Source: Phytophthora sp. 'mugwort' (taxonomy: Eukaryota; Oomycota; Peronosporomycetes; Peronosporales; Peronosporaceae). Taken from it: a stretch of DNA of 39,270 nucleotides. Positions 7,992 to 17,926 of this stretch are shown here, one piece after another. Numbering within the stretch: the stretch's first letter is position 1; the number at the start of each line of letters is the position of its first letter. Both the position numbers and the translations under genes were made by a program. The notes beneath the pieces were generated by a model. The model ran no database searches. It was not told the DNA's origin and saw only the letters and a program-made list of their open reading frames with translations. Location: assembly GCA_033558025.1 (NCBI GenBank), contig JAUCEF010000087.1:1-39270 (forward strand), read 5' to 3'.

Positions 7992-8522
7992 ATGATTTTT
8001 TTTAACATTATTAAAAGGATATTTTTTGCTTATAATCTATATAAAATTATACAAGATATATTAAAAATACATCCTAAATTTTTTCAAAATATTTTTAAAT
8101 TTATTTTAATTCTTTTACCTCTTGAAATAACTTTATTAGAAGATTTTATAGATTTAGAGACTGAGGCTGAGGAAGCTGCTTTAAAAAAAGAAGAAAAACC
8201 TAAAAGTATTTTAAAAAGAATTGACGATAATATGCCAACTATTTTCGTTTTTTTTTTTTTATCTTTTTTGTTTTATTTATTTCTAGATGCTTTTTTTTTT
8301 GATAGCGACAATTTCCCAAGCGATTTTCCTAGTAATTTTTCAACTGATTTAAATTTTGATTCAGATAGTGACTCTTTACCAAAACCACCAAAAAGAAAAA
8401 TTACAAGATCTGGAAATCCTCTGAATCTATATAGATATTTTCATTATTTAGATGTTGAAACAGGTGAACGTATAGATGATATCGATCGATTAGATCCTGA
8501 TACTTATGAAATAGTGGATTAA
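7992..8522 (+). CDS. Orphan ORF, predicted membrane protein with acidic C-terminal region
   Basis: Not recognised. The 176-residue product has hydrophobic stretches at about residues 1-16 and 33-52 (FKFILILLPLEITLL), then a charged stretch (DLETEAEEAALKKEEK). A strong membrane segment follows at about residues 80-100 (IFVFFFLSFLFYLFLDAFFF). The carboxy part is Asp/Ser-rich, with a PKPPKRK turn and the end DVETGERIDDIDRLDPDTYE. It uses GC-containing codons more often than its neighbours (for example GAG GCT GAG GAA GCT). The ATG at 7992 is chosen over an in-frame TTG at 7962 that would overlap the preceding structured element. It lies between trnG genes. Length, open frame and varied composition argue for a real protein. 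Origin from a mobile or plasmid-like source is possible but untested. Confidence 0.6.
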   Translation: MIFFNIIKRIFFAYNLYKIIQDILKIHPKFFQNIFKFILILLPLEITLLEDFIDLETEAEEAALKKEEKPKSILKRIDDNMPTIFVFFFLSFLFYLFLDAFFFDSDNFPSDFPSNFSTDLNFDSDSDSLPKPPKRKITRSGNPLNLYRYFHYLDVETGERIDDIDRLDPDTYEIVD

Positions 8523-8583
8523 TTTATTCCACTTTTTCTTTTTTAAAACAATAATAAACATTTTTTAAACAATAAAAATATAC

Positions 8584-8655
8584 GTGATTATAGATTAATT
8601 GGTAAATCCTTTATCTTCCAAGTAAATATTATGGGTTCAAATCCCATTAATCACA
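8584..8655 (+). tRNA. trnG: tRNA-Gly (TCC)
   Basis: 72-nt cloverleaf. Acceptor GTGATTA/TAATCAC, anticodon stem TTTAT/GTAAA with loop CTTCCAA, T arm ATGGG-TTCAAAT-CCCAT. Second glycine tRNA beside trnG(GCC). Confidence 0.93.
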
Positions 8656-8672
8656 TATTTAAAATATCTTTA

Positions 8673-8756
8673 GGAGAAATGGCTGAGTGGTTAAAAGCGG
8701 CAGACTGTAAATTTGTTGAAATATTTTCTACGTAGGTTCAAATCCTACTTTCTCCA
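8673..8756 (+). tRNA. trnY: tRNA-Tyr (GTA)
   Basis: 84-nt class II tRNA. Acceptor GGAGAAA/TTTCTCC, anticodon loop CTGTAAA, a long variable arm, and T arm GTAGG-TTCAAAT-CCTAC. Confidence 0.94.
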
Positions 8757-8804
8757 ATAAAGATCTAAAAAAAAAAAAGGATAAACAAATTAAAAAAAGG
8801 ATAA

Positions 8805-8857
8805 AAAGATAAAATATCTTTAAATAGTTAAGTTAAAAAGATATTTATCTTTTCAAC
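8805..8857 (+). repeat. Inverted repeat / stem-loop
   Basis: The arms AAAAGATAAAATATCTTT and AAAGATATTTATCTTTT are near-complementary and separated by about 16 bases. This makes an imperfect hairpin between trnY and the decamer repeat. Confidence 0.7.
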
Positions 8858-8975
8858 AAAAAATTCAAAAACATATTTAGGGGGGGATCCTTTTCAAAAA
8901 ATAATATTTTTTTTTCGTGATACAAAGAAATTTTTATTAATAACTAATTGAATTTTTAAAAATTAAAAAATTTTA

Positions 8976-8986
8976 ATCCTTTAAGA
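8976..8986 (+). promoter_or_regulatory. Candidate promoter motif upstream of SSU rRNA (variant)
   Basis: ATCCTTTAAGA differs at one base from the ATTCTTTAAGA seen before cox2, nad5 and atp9. It lies about 135 bases before the rRNA and runs into the decamer repeat. Function is inferred from recurrence only. Confidence 0.4.
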
Positions 8987-9040
8987 CAATATAAGACAAT
9001 ATAAGACAATATAAGACAATATAAGACAATATAAGACAAA
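8981..9040 (+). repeat. Tandem decamer repeat, six copies of ATAAGACAAT
   Basis: Six contiguous 10-base units; the first begins TT and the last ends AAA. The first unit overlaps the promoter-like motif, so the array may have grown from its TTTAAGACAAT end. Confidence 0.95.
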
Positions 9041-9118
9041 AATTAATATAAGAATGTTATAATATTAAATTTTTAAATATTTGTTATTTTAAAAATTAAT
9101 ATTAAATAATTAATATAA

Positions 9119-9979
9119 AACTTAAATAGAGTTTGATCCTGGCTCAGAATAAATGCTATCGGTATGCTTAACACATGCAAGTTGAATGTTTTTAAAACAT
9201 AGCGAACGGGTGAGTAACACGTGAATTATCTACCTTTTAATTCAGAATAATTATTTTTATAAAAATACTGAATAAATTAATTAAAGTTTTTAACGTTAAA
9301 AGATGAGTTTGCGCAAGATTATGGTAGTTGGTAGTTTAATAGACAACCAAGCCTATTATCTTTAGCTGGTTTGAAAGAATGATCAGCCACATTGGGACTG
9401 AGACACGGCCCAAACTTTTTTAAAGGCAGCAGTGGGGAATTTTGGACAATGAGCGGAAGCTTGATCCAGCAATACCGAGTGGGTGATGACGGCTAATTAG
9501 GTTGTAAAGCTCTTTCATTAAGGAGGAAAATGACAGTACTTAAAAAAGAAGTTCCGGCTAATACCCGTGCCAGCAGCCGCGGTAATACGGGAGGAGCGAG
9601 CATTATTCGGGATGATTAGGCGTAAAGGGTTTGTAGGTAGTTTTTTAAGTTGAAAGAAACAAATTAAAGCTCAACTTTATACATTTTTTCAAAACTGATA
9701 AACTGGAGTATAAATAGAGGATAATGGAATTTCTATTGGAGTGATAAAATACGTTGATAATAGAAGGAAGACCTATGGCGAAGGCAATTATCTGGGTATA
9801 TACTGACACTGAGAAACGAAAGCTTGGGTAGCGAACGGGATTAGAGACCCCGGTAGTCCATGCTGTAAACGATGAGTGCTAATATTTAGAATTTTTAGAT
9901 ATAACAGCTAACGCGTTAAGCACTCCGCCTGAAAAGTATAATCGCAAGATTGAAATTCAAAGGAATTGACGGGAGTCTA

Positions 9980-10011
<32 letters not shown>

Positions 10012-10629
10012 AATACGCGCAGAACCTTACCAACTCTTGCTAATTTTTATTTAAAATTTTTATATAAAAAACAGGTGTTGCATGGCTGTCGTCAGCTCGT
10101 GTTGTGAAATGTTTGGTTAAATCCTTTAACGAGCGCAACCCCTATGATTAGTTACTAATTTATTATAAATAGATAAAAGTACTCTAATGAAAAAATTAAT
10201 GATAGGTTAATGGAAGGTGGGGATGACGTCAAGTCTTCATGGCCCTTATGAGTTGGGCTACACACGTGCTACAATGATAATTACAATGAGAAGCAATAAT
10301 GATATAAGTTGGAGCAAATCTTCAAAAATTATCTTAGTTCGAATTAAGGGCTGAAACTCGCCCTTATGAAGTTGGAATCGCTAGTAATCGCAGAACAGCA
10401 TGCTGCGGTGAATATGTTACTGGACTTTGTACACACCGCCCGTCACATCAGGGAAGTTGATTGTTTTTAAAATAATTTTTAATTCTTTTATAAAATTTAA
10501 TAATTATTTAAATAAAATAATTTAAAATTTTTATAAAATAAATTATAATTCCTAAAAAGTGGTTAGTAACTTTGATGAAGTCGTAACAAGGTAGTCGTAG
10601 GGGAACCTGTGTCTGGAAGAGATCTTTAA
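9119..10629 (+). rRNA. rns: Small-subunit ribosomal RNA
   Basis: Bacterial-like 16S rRNA of about 1.5 kb. Landmarks: GAGTTTGATCCTGGCTCAG at 9129, GTGCCAGCAGCCGCGGTAAT near 9567, ATTAGAGACCCCGGTAGTCC near 9840, the GAATTGACGGG segment near 9963, CATGGCTGTCGTCAGCTCGT near 10081, TTGTACACACCGCCCGTC near 10427 and GTCGTAACAAGGTAGTCGTA near 10580. The 3' end reads CTGGAAGAGATCTTTA instead of the bacterial form with CACCTCC, so the anti-Shine-Dalgarno core is absent, as is usual in mitochondria. Ends are estimated by comparison with E. coli. trnW follows closely. Confidence 0.96.
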
Positions 10630-10657
10630 GCATTCTTAAATTAAAATTAAAAGTCTT

Positions 10658-10729
10658 AGGAAAATAGTTTAATTGGTAAAATCATAGTCTCCAAAATTAT
10701 TGTTATGGGTTCAAGTCCCATTTTTCCTG
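10658..10729 (+). tRNA. trnW: tRNA-Trp (CCA)
   Basis: 72-nt cloverleaf. Acceptor AGGAAAA/TTTTCCT, anticodon stem ATAGT/ATTAT with loop CTCCAAA, T arm ATGGG-TTCAAGT-CCCAT. The CCA anticodon and the absence of any TCA tryptophan tRNA support the standard genetic code, with TGA as stop. Confidence 0.95.
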
Positions 10730-11321
10730 TTTATTATAAAATATTATAAATCAAAAAAATTTTATAATATCTGAAATTAATTAAATTCAAGTTATAAAAA
10801 TAAAATTTTATTTAAAATACTTTTTAATCAAAGGGAATTTAAATTTAGATTTATAATATTTTATAATAAATATAGTTTTATATGTTTAAAATAAAAATAT
10901 TATTATAAATATTCAATTTTAAAATTACTCCATTATTCCTAAAAAAATATTCATAAACAGATTAATTAATGTTTATATTAAGAAAACATTCTCAATATTA
11001 AATAATTTTAATTTATTAGTTAATATTATTGATTAATCGTTAAATGAATACTCTTTAAATAATTATTATTTCATTTTTATTATATTCTACATTAATATTT
11101 ATTATTGTATATAAAAACATTTTAAAAATAATATGATTATTTAATATAAATTATTTTAATTTTTAAAAAATTTTATATTCTTTAAGAAAAAAAAAAAATA
11201 ATTCAATTATTTTTACAATATAAATAATAAAATTTATATTTTTTCTTGAATATTAATATTCAAAAACTCTTAATTTTGTATATATTAAAAATTAAATAAA
11301 ATAATAAATTTCAAGTATATT
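10730..11321. other. Long AT-rich intergenic region before cox2
   Basis: 592 bases without a supportable gene. All frames are broken by frequent stops, and I see no conserved protein segment. It contains several AT-rich inverted repeats (for example TTATAAAATATTATAA near 10733) and, towards its end, the shared motif at 11177. It probably holds the 5' leader and promoter of the cox2-cox1 unit. Confidence 0.6.
11177..11187 (+). promoter_or_regulatory. Candidate promoter motif upstream of cox2
   Basis: ATTCTTTAAGA followed by an A-run, 135 bases before the cox2 ATG. The same 11 bases occur in sense orientation before atp9 and nad5. Promoter function is inferred. Confidence 0.45.
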
Positions 11322-12098
11322 ATGACAATAATAAATTATATAAATAATCAATTCACTTTTTTAGATATGGCTGAACCTTGGCAATTAGGTTTTCAAGATC
11401 CAGCAACACCTGTTATGGAAGGTATTATTAATTTTCATCATGATTTAATGTTTTTTTTAATTATGATTACTGTATTTGTTTGTTGGATGTTATTTAGAGT
11501 TATTACTCTTTTTGATGAAAAAAAAAATAAAATTCCAGCAACAATTGTACATGGTGCTACTATTGAAATTATTTGGACTTCTATTCCAGCCTTAATTTTA
11601 TTAACGGTAGCTATTCCATCTTTTGCTTTATTATATTCAATGGATGAAGTAATTGATCCTATTATTACTTTAAAAGTAATTGGTAGTCAATGGTATTGGA
11701 GTTATGAATATTCAGATAATTTAGAATTTTCTGATGAACCTTTAATTTTTGATAGTTATATGATTCAAGAAGATGATTTAGCAATAGGTCAATTTAGAAT
11801 TTTAGAAGTTGATAATCGTGTGGTTGTTCCAACTAATAGTCATATTCGAGTATTAATTACTGCTTCAGATGTTTTACATTCATGGGCAATACCTTCATTA
11901 GGTATAAAATTAGATGCTTGTCCTGGTCGTTTAAATCAAACATCAATGTTTATTAAACGTGAAGGTGTTTTTTATGGACAATGTAGTGAAATTTGTGGAG
12001 TAAATCATGGATTTATGCCTATTGTTGTAGAAGCTGTTTCATTAGAAGATTATTTAATTTGGTTAAAAAATAAAATCAATTTTGATTTTAATATATAA
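11322..12098 (+). CDS. cox2: Cytochrome c oxidase subunit 2
   Basis: Carries the binuclear CuA centre that accepts electrons from cytochrome c in complex IV. The 258-residue product has two amino-terminal membrane helices (about residues 40-62 and 80-105). Next comes the aromatic [12 protein letters not shown] near residue 125. The copper site is complete: [15 protein letters not shown] gives the first His, and [15 protein letters not shown] gives Cys-x3-Cys-x3-His-x2-Met plus Glu. No intron or split. It follows rns-trnW and precedes cox1, the order known in oomycetes. The amino end [10 protein letters not shown] is specific to this lineage; [15 protein letters not shown] is the conserved start of the mature protein. 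Confidence 0.98.
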   Translation: MTIINYINNQFTFLDMAEPWQLGFQDPATPVMEGIINFHHDLMFFLIMITVFVCWMLFRVITLFDEKKNKIPATIVHGATIEIIWTSIPALILLTVAIPSFALLYSMDEVIDPIITLKVIGSQWYWSYEYSDNLEFSDEPLIFDSYMIQEDDLAIGQFRILEVDNRVVVPTNSHIRVLITASDVLHSWAIPSLGIKLDACPGRLNQTSMFIKREGVFYGQCSEICGVNHGFMPIVVEAVSLEDYLIWLKNKINFDFNI

Positions 12099-12111
12099 TT
12101 AAAAAATTTTT

Positions 12112-12210
12112 ATGGTATTTAAAATCATTGGTATAATTTTTTTAATATTATTACTATTTACTGATATTAAAAAATTAATTAATAAAATCAAACAATTTTT
12201 CAATAAATAA
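12112..12210 (+). CDS. Small TatA-like or chance ORF between cox2 and cox1
   Basis: ATG 13 bases after the cox2 stop opens a 32-residue ORF. Residues 3-16 are a hydrophobic segment (FKIIGIIFLILLLF) and residues 17-32 a basic, potentially amphipathic helix (TDIKKLINKIKQFFNK). This layout (short membrane helix, then KKL and an amphipathic basic helix) resembles TatA of the twin-arginine translocase, although the normal F-G hinge reads F-T and the protein is shorter than bacterial TatA. No tatC gene lies in the window. A chance ORF of this size in AT-rich DNA is quite possible. Confidence 0.3.
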   Translation: MVFKIIGIIFLILLLFTDIKKLINKIKQFFNK

Positions 12211-12320
12211 AAATAATTTATTTTTTTGATAATAAAAAATTAAAAAAACCAACGCTTTTTTTGATTTAAAAATAAAATATATAATTTTGCATTTAAAATA
12301 AAATTTAAAAATATAAATAA

Positions 12321-13797
<1,477 letters not shown>

Positions 13798-13799
<2 letters not shown>

Positions 13800-13868
13800 A
13801 AAAAATTTTTATAATTATTAATAATTAAATTAATCTTTATTAATAATTATATTAAAAATTTTTAATTT
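13798..13868 (+). terminator. Imperfect hairpin after cox1
   Basis: The arm ATTTTTATAATTATTAATAA and a later near-complement TTATTAATAATTATATTAAA, flanked by A- and T-runs, form a roughly 22-bp stem directly after the cox1 stop. It is a likely RNA 3'-end or processing structure. A second small hairpin, ACCG-TTTTA-CGGT, lies at 13876-13888. Confidence 0.5.
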
Positions 13869-14041
13869 AATTAATACCGTTTTACGGTGTTTTATAAAAA
13901 TTTAAAATTTTTATATTATTTAAGAGAAAAAAATATTAGTAAAATTTAAATAAAAAAAAATATTAAATCTCAAAAATTAAATCAAATAAAAATTTAATTA
14001 ATAACAAATTAATTATTAATAAAATAATTTAAATTATAATT

Positions 14042-14455
14042 ATGGATATCGAAAATATTTTAATAGACTTAAACAATGACAACAATAATATTGAAAAACA
14101 CGAATCACAAGAACAAACATCAAATTATATAAAATATATAATATTTATAATAGGTGCCTTTTTTATTTTAGGTTTAACTATTTTTTTAATTTATTTCAAT
14201 AGCGATTTTCCAATAGTTTCTGCATTACAGGATTTAAGGAATATCGTCGATGATGAAACTTTCAATCAAATAAAACAAGTTGTTTTAAAAATGTTACGTG
14301 AACCTGAAAAAAGGGCGGCTGGATTAAATTTATTAGAATTATTAAAACTAACTATTCATCCAAGACATTTATTAAAAGATAATCCACAAGAATTTGAAAA
14401 AATGATGACTCATTTAATTAAAATTTTAATTTCTATTTTTAAAGAAGATGGCTAA
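14042..14455 (+). CDS. Orphan ORF, single-span membrane protein
   Basis: Not recognised. The 137-residue product has an acidic, asparagine-rich amino part (about residues 1-30), one strong membrane helix at about residues 32-52 (IIFIIGAFFILGLTIFLIYF), and a soluble, probably helical carboxy part. The latter includes ALQDLRNIVDDETFNQIKQ, REPEKRAAGLNLLELLKL and LKDNPQEFEKMMTHLIKI. Codon use is less AT-biased than most neighbours. It is the last plus-strand gene before a strand switch, and its stop is followed at once by a 12-bp hairpin. It does not match Atp4 or other mitochondrial proteins I know. Its well-mixed composition and intact frame suggest a functional protein. Confidence 0.65.
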   Translation: MDIENILIDLNNDNNNIEKHESQEQTSNYIKYIIFIIGAFFILGLTIFLIYFNSDFPIVSALQDLRNIVDDETFNQIKQVVLKMLREPEKRAAGLNLLELLKLTIHPRHLLKDNPQEFEKMMTHLIKILISIFKEDG

Positions 14456-14457
14456 AA

Positions 14458-14485
14458 AAACCTATTTAATTTGTTAAATAGGTTT
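14458..14485 (+). terminator. Perfect 12-bp hairpin after the orphan ORF
   Basis: AAACCTATTTAA, loop TTTG, TTAAATAGGTTT. It starts 3 bases after the stop codon at the end of the plus-strand gene block. It probably ends or processes the cox1-side transcript at this convergent junction. Confidence 0.7.
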
Positions 14486-14866
14486 CTAGATATACAATAT
14501 ATACATTATGTAAATTTTTACCAATTAAAAACTAATTATGTGATTTTAAATTATAACTATGTTGATATTAATTTAATTTTAGTTATTGAGTATTTAATAA
14601 AAATTAATCTATTTAAATATTTATGTCATCAATAACTTATGTTAAACCATCTTGATTAAAAGTTATAGAATTAGCAATAATAATATTCTGTATTTATATT
14701 AAATTTGTAAGTGAACGCATTCTTCTTATATTTTTTAGAATATTTATTGAAAAAAATTGATTTTTTTAATTTATTATTTCTTAAAAAATTTAAATTTTAT
14801 TATTTATATTATAAAAATAATTGAATTATTTTTTTTTTAAGAATGAAATTTTTAAATAAAACTAAT
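14486..14866. other. Convergent intergenic region between plus- and minus-strand blocks
   Basis: 381 bases without a supportable gene. Contains a 9-bp inverted repeat AGTTATTGA (14581-14589) / TCAATAACT (14629-14637) with a nested TATTTAA/TTAAATA stem. Two slightly less AT-rich patches, near 14640 and 14710, match nothing I recognise. Transcripts from both sides should end here. Confidence 0.6.
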
Positions 14867-14939
14867 TACAATCTCTTGGATTTGAACCAAGATTTTAAAG
14901 CTTAGAAGGCTAATACTCTACCAATTAAGTTAAGATTGT
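14867..14939 (-). tRNA. trnR: tRNA-Arg (TCT)
   Basis: 73-nt cloverleaf on the minus strand. Acceptor ACAATCT/AGATTGT, anticodon loop CTTCTAA, T arm CTTGG-TTCAAAT-CCAAG. The outer two anticodon-stem pairs do not match well. Lies just behind nad6, as in oomycetes. Confidence 0.9.
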
Positions 14940-14956
14940 TTTAGTTTTATTAAGAA

Positions 14957-15667
14957 TTAAACAGTTTTATCTGAATATACATTAAAAATAGCTTTTAATG
15001 CATCTCGTGAAAGTTGTTTATAAATATTTTGTTTTAAAAATTTTTTTTTTTCCTTTTTAGTTAAAGTAACCGCTCCTATTAAAGCTATTAATAATATAAT
15101 ACCTGCAACTAAAAAAAAAAAAGCATAATAACTATATAAAATTTGTCCAATTGTTTCAATATTTGTAATAGTATCTAATTGATAGATAAAATTTTTTAAA
15201 AAGGGTTTGACATCAACAAATATTTCAAAAGTACCTTTCATACTATCGTGAAAAAAAAATAAAGTATTTACTTTTTGAGTAAAAAAAGAATTATTTATTA
15301 AATGGTAATATGATGTAAAAACTTTACTAAACATAACAAACGTTTCTAAAAAAAAAATAAAACTAATTAAAAAAATAATTGGTAAATAACCAAAATTATT
15401 TTTTATTTTATTTTTATCAATTAAAACATTAACATCTAGCATCATAATAACAAATAAAAATAATACAGTAATAGCTCCTACATAAATAATAATTAACATT
15501 ATTGATAAAAATTCAATTTCAGAAATTAATAATAATCCAGTTGAATTAGTAAAAACTAATATTAAAAAAAATGCAGAATATATTGTATTTGTAGAATATA
15601 TTACAAATATAGCTGAAGTTAAAGCTATAGTTGAAAAAGTATAAAAGAAAATTGTTTCGAAATCCAT
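14957..15667 (-). CDS. nad6: NADH dehydrogenase subunit 6
   Basis: Membrane-arm subunit of complex I. The 236-residue product has five or six helices. Family hallmarks: an early NTIYSAFFLILVFTNSTGLL segment (bacterial/mitochondrial NPVHSVLFLILVF) and YVGAITVLFLFVIMMLDV, the conserved helix with the pi-bulge of Nad6. A final hydrophobic helix at about residues 184-205 is followed by a basic tail. Downstream of nad5 on the same strand with a 60-base gap, so the two are probably co-transcribed. Confidence 0.95.
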   Translation of the reverse strand: MDFETIFFYTFSTIALTSAIFVIYSTNTIYSAFFLILVFTNSTGLLLISEIEFLSIMLIIIYVGAITVLFLFVIMMLDVNVLIDKNKIKNNFGYLPIIFLISFIFFLETFVMFSKVFTSYYHLINNSFFTQKVNTLFFFHDSMKGTFEIFVDVKPFLKNFIYQLDTITNIETIGQILYSYYAFFFLVAGIILLIALIGAVTLTKKEKKKFLKQNIYKQLSRDALKAIFNVYSDKTV

Positions 15668-15727
15668 AATGTATTTAAATTATATAAATTTATAATTATA
15701 TCTTAAAAGATACATATTTTATTATTT

Positions 15728-17722
15728 TTATTTAATTAATAAAAAAATAAATAAAAATAATAAAATAGTAATAATATTAAAAAAATAAATAATAGAAAAA
15801 AAAATAATATTTATTAAACAAATAATGCTAATTAACATTAATAATGAATAGTGATAAATATAACCTGTTTGTAATAAAATTATTTTTTGACTTAAGAAAG
15901 AAAAAACGGTTATTAAACCAAAAGGACCACACATTTCAATTAAACCTTTATCAATCATTTTATATGTTACATTATAACCAACTTTTAATATATATTGATT
16001 AATAAATTCATAATAAATTTTATCAAAATACCATTTTCTATTTAAAAAATTATAAAAATAAAGACCATATTTTGAAATTTTTAAGTTATATAAAAATCTA
16101 AATTTAAAAAAATATAAATAAAAGGCACAAAATAAGCCACAAAAACTTAAAATAACAGGTAATAATTTAAAAAATGTTGGTAAAAATTCAGCATCAATCA
16201 TTTGATTATTAAATGGATTTATATAAATTGAGTTATTCCAAAAATTTGAACCTAACCCAACAAACATATCTTTAGAAATATAACCTATAAAAATACTACC
16301 AAATGCTAAAACTCCTAAAGGAATACCCATTTCTAATGGAACATCATGTGCATTTTTAATAACATTTTTATAGGCATTAGTTTCACTTAAAAAAGCAAAA
16401 AATAATAAACGTGTTGAATAGAATGCCGTAAAAAATGCACCAATAGTACCCAACCAATAAGCAAAATGACCTGTTTCACTAAAACTTGAAAATGCAACTT
16501 CTAATATTAAATCTTTAGAATAAAAACCAGTTAAAAAAGGAAAACCCATTAAAGATAATGAACCTATTAAAAACATTATATAAGTAAAAGGTAAAATTCT
16601 TCTTAAACCACCCATTTTTCTTATATCTTGTTCATCACCCATAGCATGAATTACAGCACCGGAACATAAAAATAATAATGCTTTAAAATATGCATGATTT
16701 GATAAATGAAAAATAGCTAAAGGATAATTTGATAATCCACAAGCAAAAAACATATAACCTAATTGACTACAAGTAGAATAGGCAACTATTTTTTTAAAAT
16801 CATTTTGTACTAGACCAATTGTACTTGAGAAAAAGGCTGTAGAAGCTCCAATAATTGTAATAACTTTTAAAGAAAACATTGAATATTCAAACATTGGTGA
16901 ACAACGTGCAATTAAATAAACACCAGCAGTTACCATAGTCGCTGCATGGATTAATGCCGAAACCGGCGTAGGTCCTTCCATAGCATCGGGTAACCATAAA
17001 TGTAAAAAAATTTGAGCAGATTTACCCATAGCACCTATAAAAATTAAAATACACGCAACATCAATAATACTTAAAATATAATTAAAAAAAATAAATTTAA
17101 AATCTTTAACAATAGAAATTGCTGCAAATGTACTAAAATATTCAATAGTTCTAATATTATAAAAAACAGTTAATACACCTAATAATAAGATTAAATCACT
17201 AATTCGATTAACTAACATAGCTTTTATAGCTGCTTTATTCGCTTGTAAACGTGTAAACCAAAAATTAATTAATAAATATGAACAAAAACCAACACCTTCC
17301 CATCCAACAAACATTTGCATAAAATTATCACCTGTAACTAATATAATCATAAAAAAAGTAAATAGTGATAAATATGACATAAATCTAGATAAATGTGGAT
17401 CATGATCCATATATTTAGAAGAATATAAATGAACTAAAGTTGAAATACTTGTTACAACAATTAACATTATCATAGTTAAACTATCAAATAAAAAACACCA
17501 ATTACAATTAAATAAACCACTATTAATCCAATTTGAAATATAAATAATATACTCATATTCATTTGTAATTGAATTATATATAATAATAAATGAAAAAAGA
17601 CAACTTAAAAAAGTTGTTAATGTGGTTATAAATACAGAACCTTTACGGCCAATATAAAAACCAAATAATCCAGAAGCTACTGAACCTAAAAAAGGTAAAA
17701 AAATTAAAGTTAATAATAACAT
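15728..17722 (-). CDS. nad5: NADH dehydrogenase subunit 5
   Basis: Distal proton-pumping antiporter-like subunit of complex I, 664 residues, uninterrupted. Seen: FVGWEGVGFCSYLLINFW near residue 140, the conserved WLPDAMEGPTPVSALIHAAT near residue 245, ATMVTAGVYLIARC after it, and a long carboxy-terminal region with the transverse-helix area. The last 70 residues are very hydrophobic and poorly conserved. The minus-strand motif ATTCTTTAAGA lies 60 bases upstream of the ATG. First gene of the nad5-nad6-trnR run. Confidence 0.98.
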   Translation of the reverse strand: MLLLTLIFLPFLGSVASGLFGFYIGRKGSVFITTLTTFLSCLFSFIIIYNSITNEYEYIIYISNWINSGLFNCNWCFLFDSLTMIMLIVVTSISTLVHLYSSKYMDHDPHLSRFMSYLSLFTFFMIILVTGDNFMQMFVGWEGVGFCSYLLINFWFTRLQANKAAIKAMLVNRISDLILLLGVLTVFYNIRTIEYFSTFAAISIVKDFKFIFFNYILSIIDVACILIFIGAMGKSAQIFLHLWLPDAMEGPTPVSALIHAATMVTAGVYLIARCSPMFEYSMFSLKVITIIGASTAFFSSTIGLVQNDFKKIVAYSTCSQLGYMFFACGLSNYPLAIFHLSNHAYFKALLFLCSGAVIHAMGDEQDIRKMGGLRRILPFTYIMFLIGSLSLMGFPFLTGFYSKDLILEVAFSSFSETGHFAYWLGTIGAFFTAFYSTRLLFFAFLSETNAYKNVIKNAHDVPLEMGIPLGVLAFGSIFIGYISKDMFVGLGSNFWNNSIYINPFNNQMIDAEFLPTFFKLLPVILSFCGLFCAFYLYFFKFRFLYNLKISKYGLYFYNFLNRKWYFDKIYYEFINQYILKVGYNVTYKMIDKGLIEMCGPFGLITVFSFLSQKIILLQTGYIYHYSLLMLISIICLINIIFFSIIYFFNIITILLFLFIFLLIK

Positions 17723-17781
17723 AATAGAATAAAATAAATTTAAATTATTTAAAAATATAATAATAATTTTAAAATAATTCT

Positions 17782-17792
17782 TCTTAAAGAAT
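17782..17792 (-). promoter_or_regulatory. Candidate promoter motif upstream of nad5
   Basis: On the minus strand this reads ATTCTTTAAGA, inside TTTATTCTTTAAGA, a 14-base string shared exactly with the site before atp9. It is 60 bases before the nad5 start and in sense orientation. Confidence 0.5.
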
Positions 17793-17926
17793 AAATATTT
17801 TTTAAAAAATTAATATTAGAATAATATTTAAAATTATTTTCTATATAGAAAATAATTAATTTTTATCTGTTATGTTTTATTTACAAAATATTATAATTAT
17901 TTTTTATTAATAAAAAAATAATTATA

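Larger units (their letters stand above)
8757..9119. other. Noncoding region upstream of SSU rRNA
   Basis: A 363-base gene-free stretch that is more structured than other spacers. It holds a stem-loop at 8805-8857, a G7 tract followed by ATCC at 8880-8890, a six-copy decamer at 8981-9040 and a variant of the shared ATTCTTTAAGA motif at 8976. It is the best candidate in the window for a control region driving rRNA transcription or replication. Confidence 0.6.

Noticed and set aside
7892..8000. Possible mitochondrial 5S rRNA
   Set aside because: No recognisable 5S loop A, loop C or loop E sequence was found here or elsewhere in the window. A divergent or permuted 5S would need a covariance-model search.
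8981..9040. Possible CRISPR-like array
   Set aside because: The six decamers are directly adjacent with no spacers, and the DNA is mitochondrial.
10730..11321. Hidden gene in the long spacer before cox2
   Set aside because: All frames have frequent stops and no segment resembles a known mitochondrial protein or tRNA.
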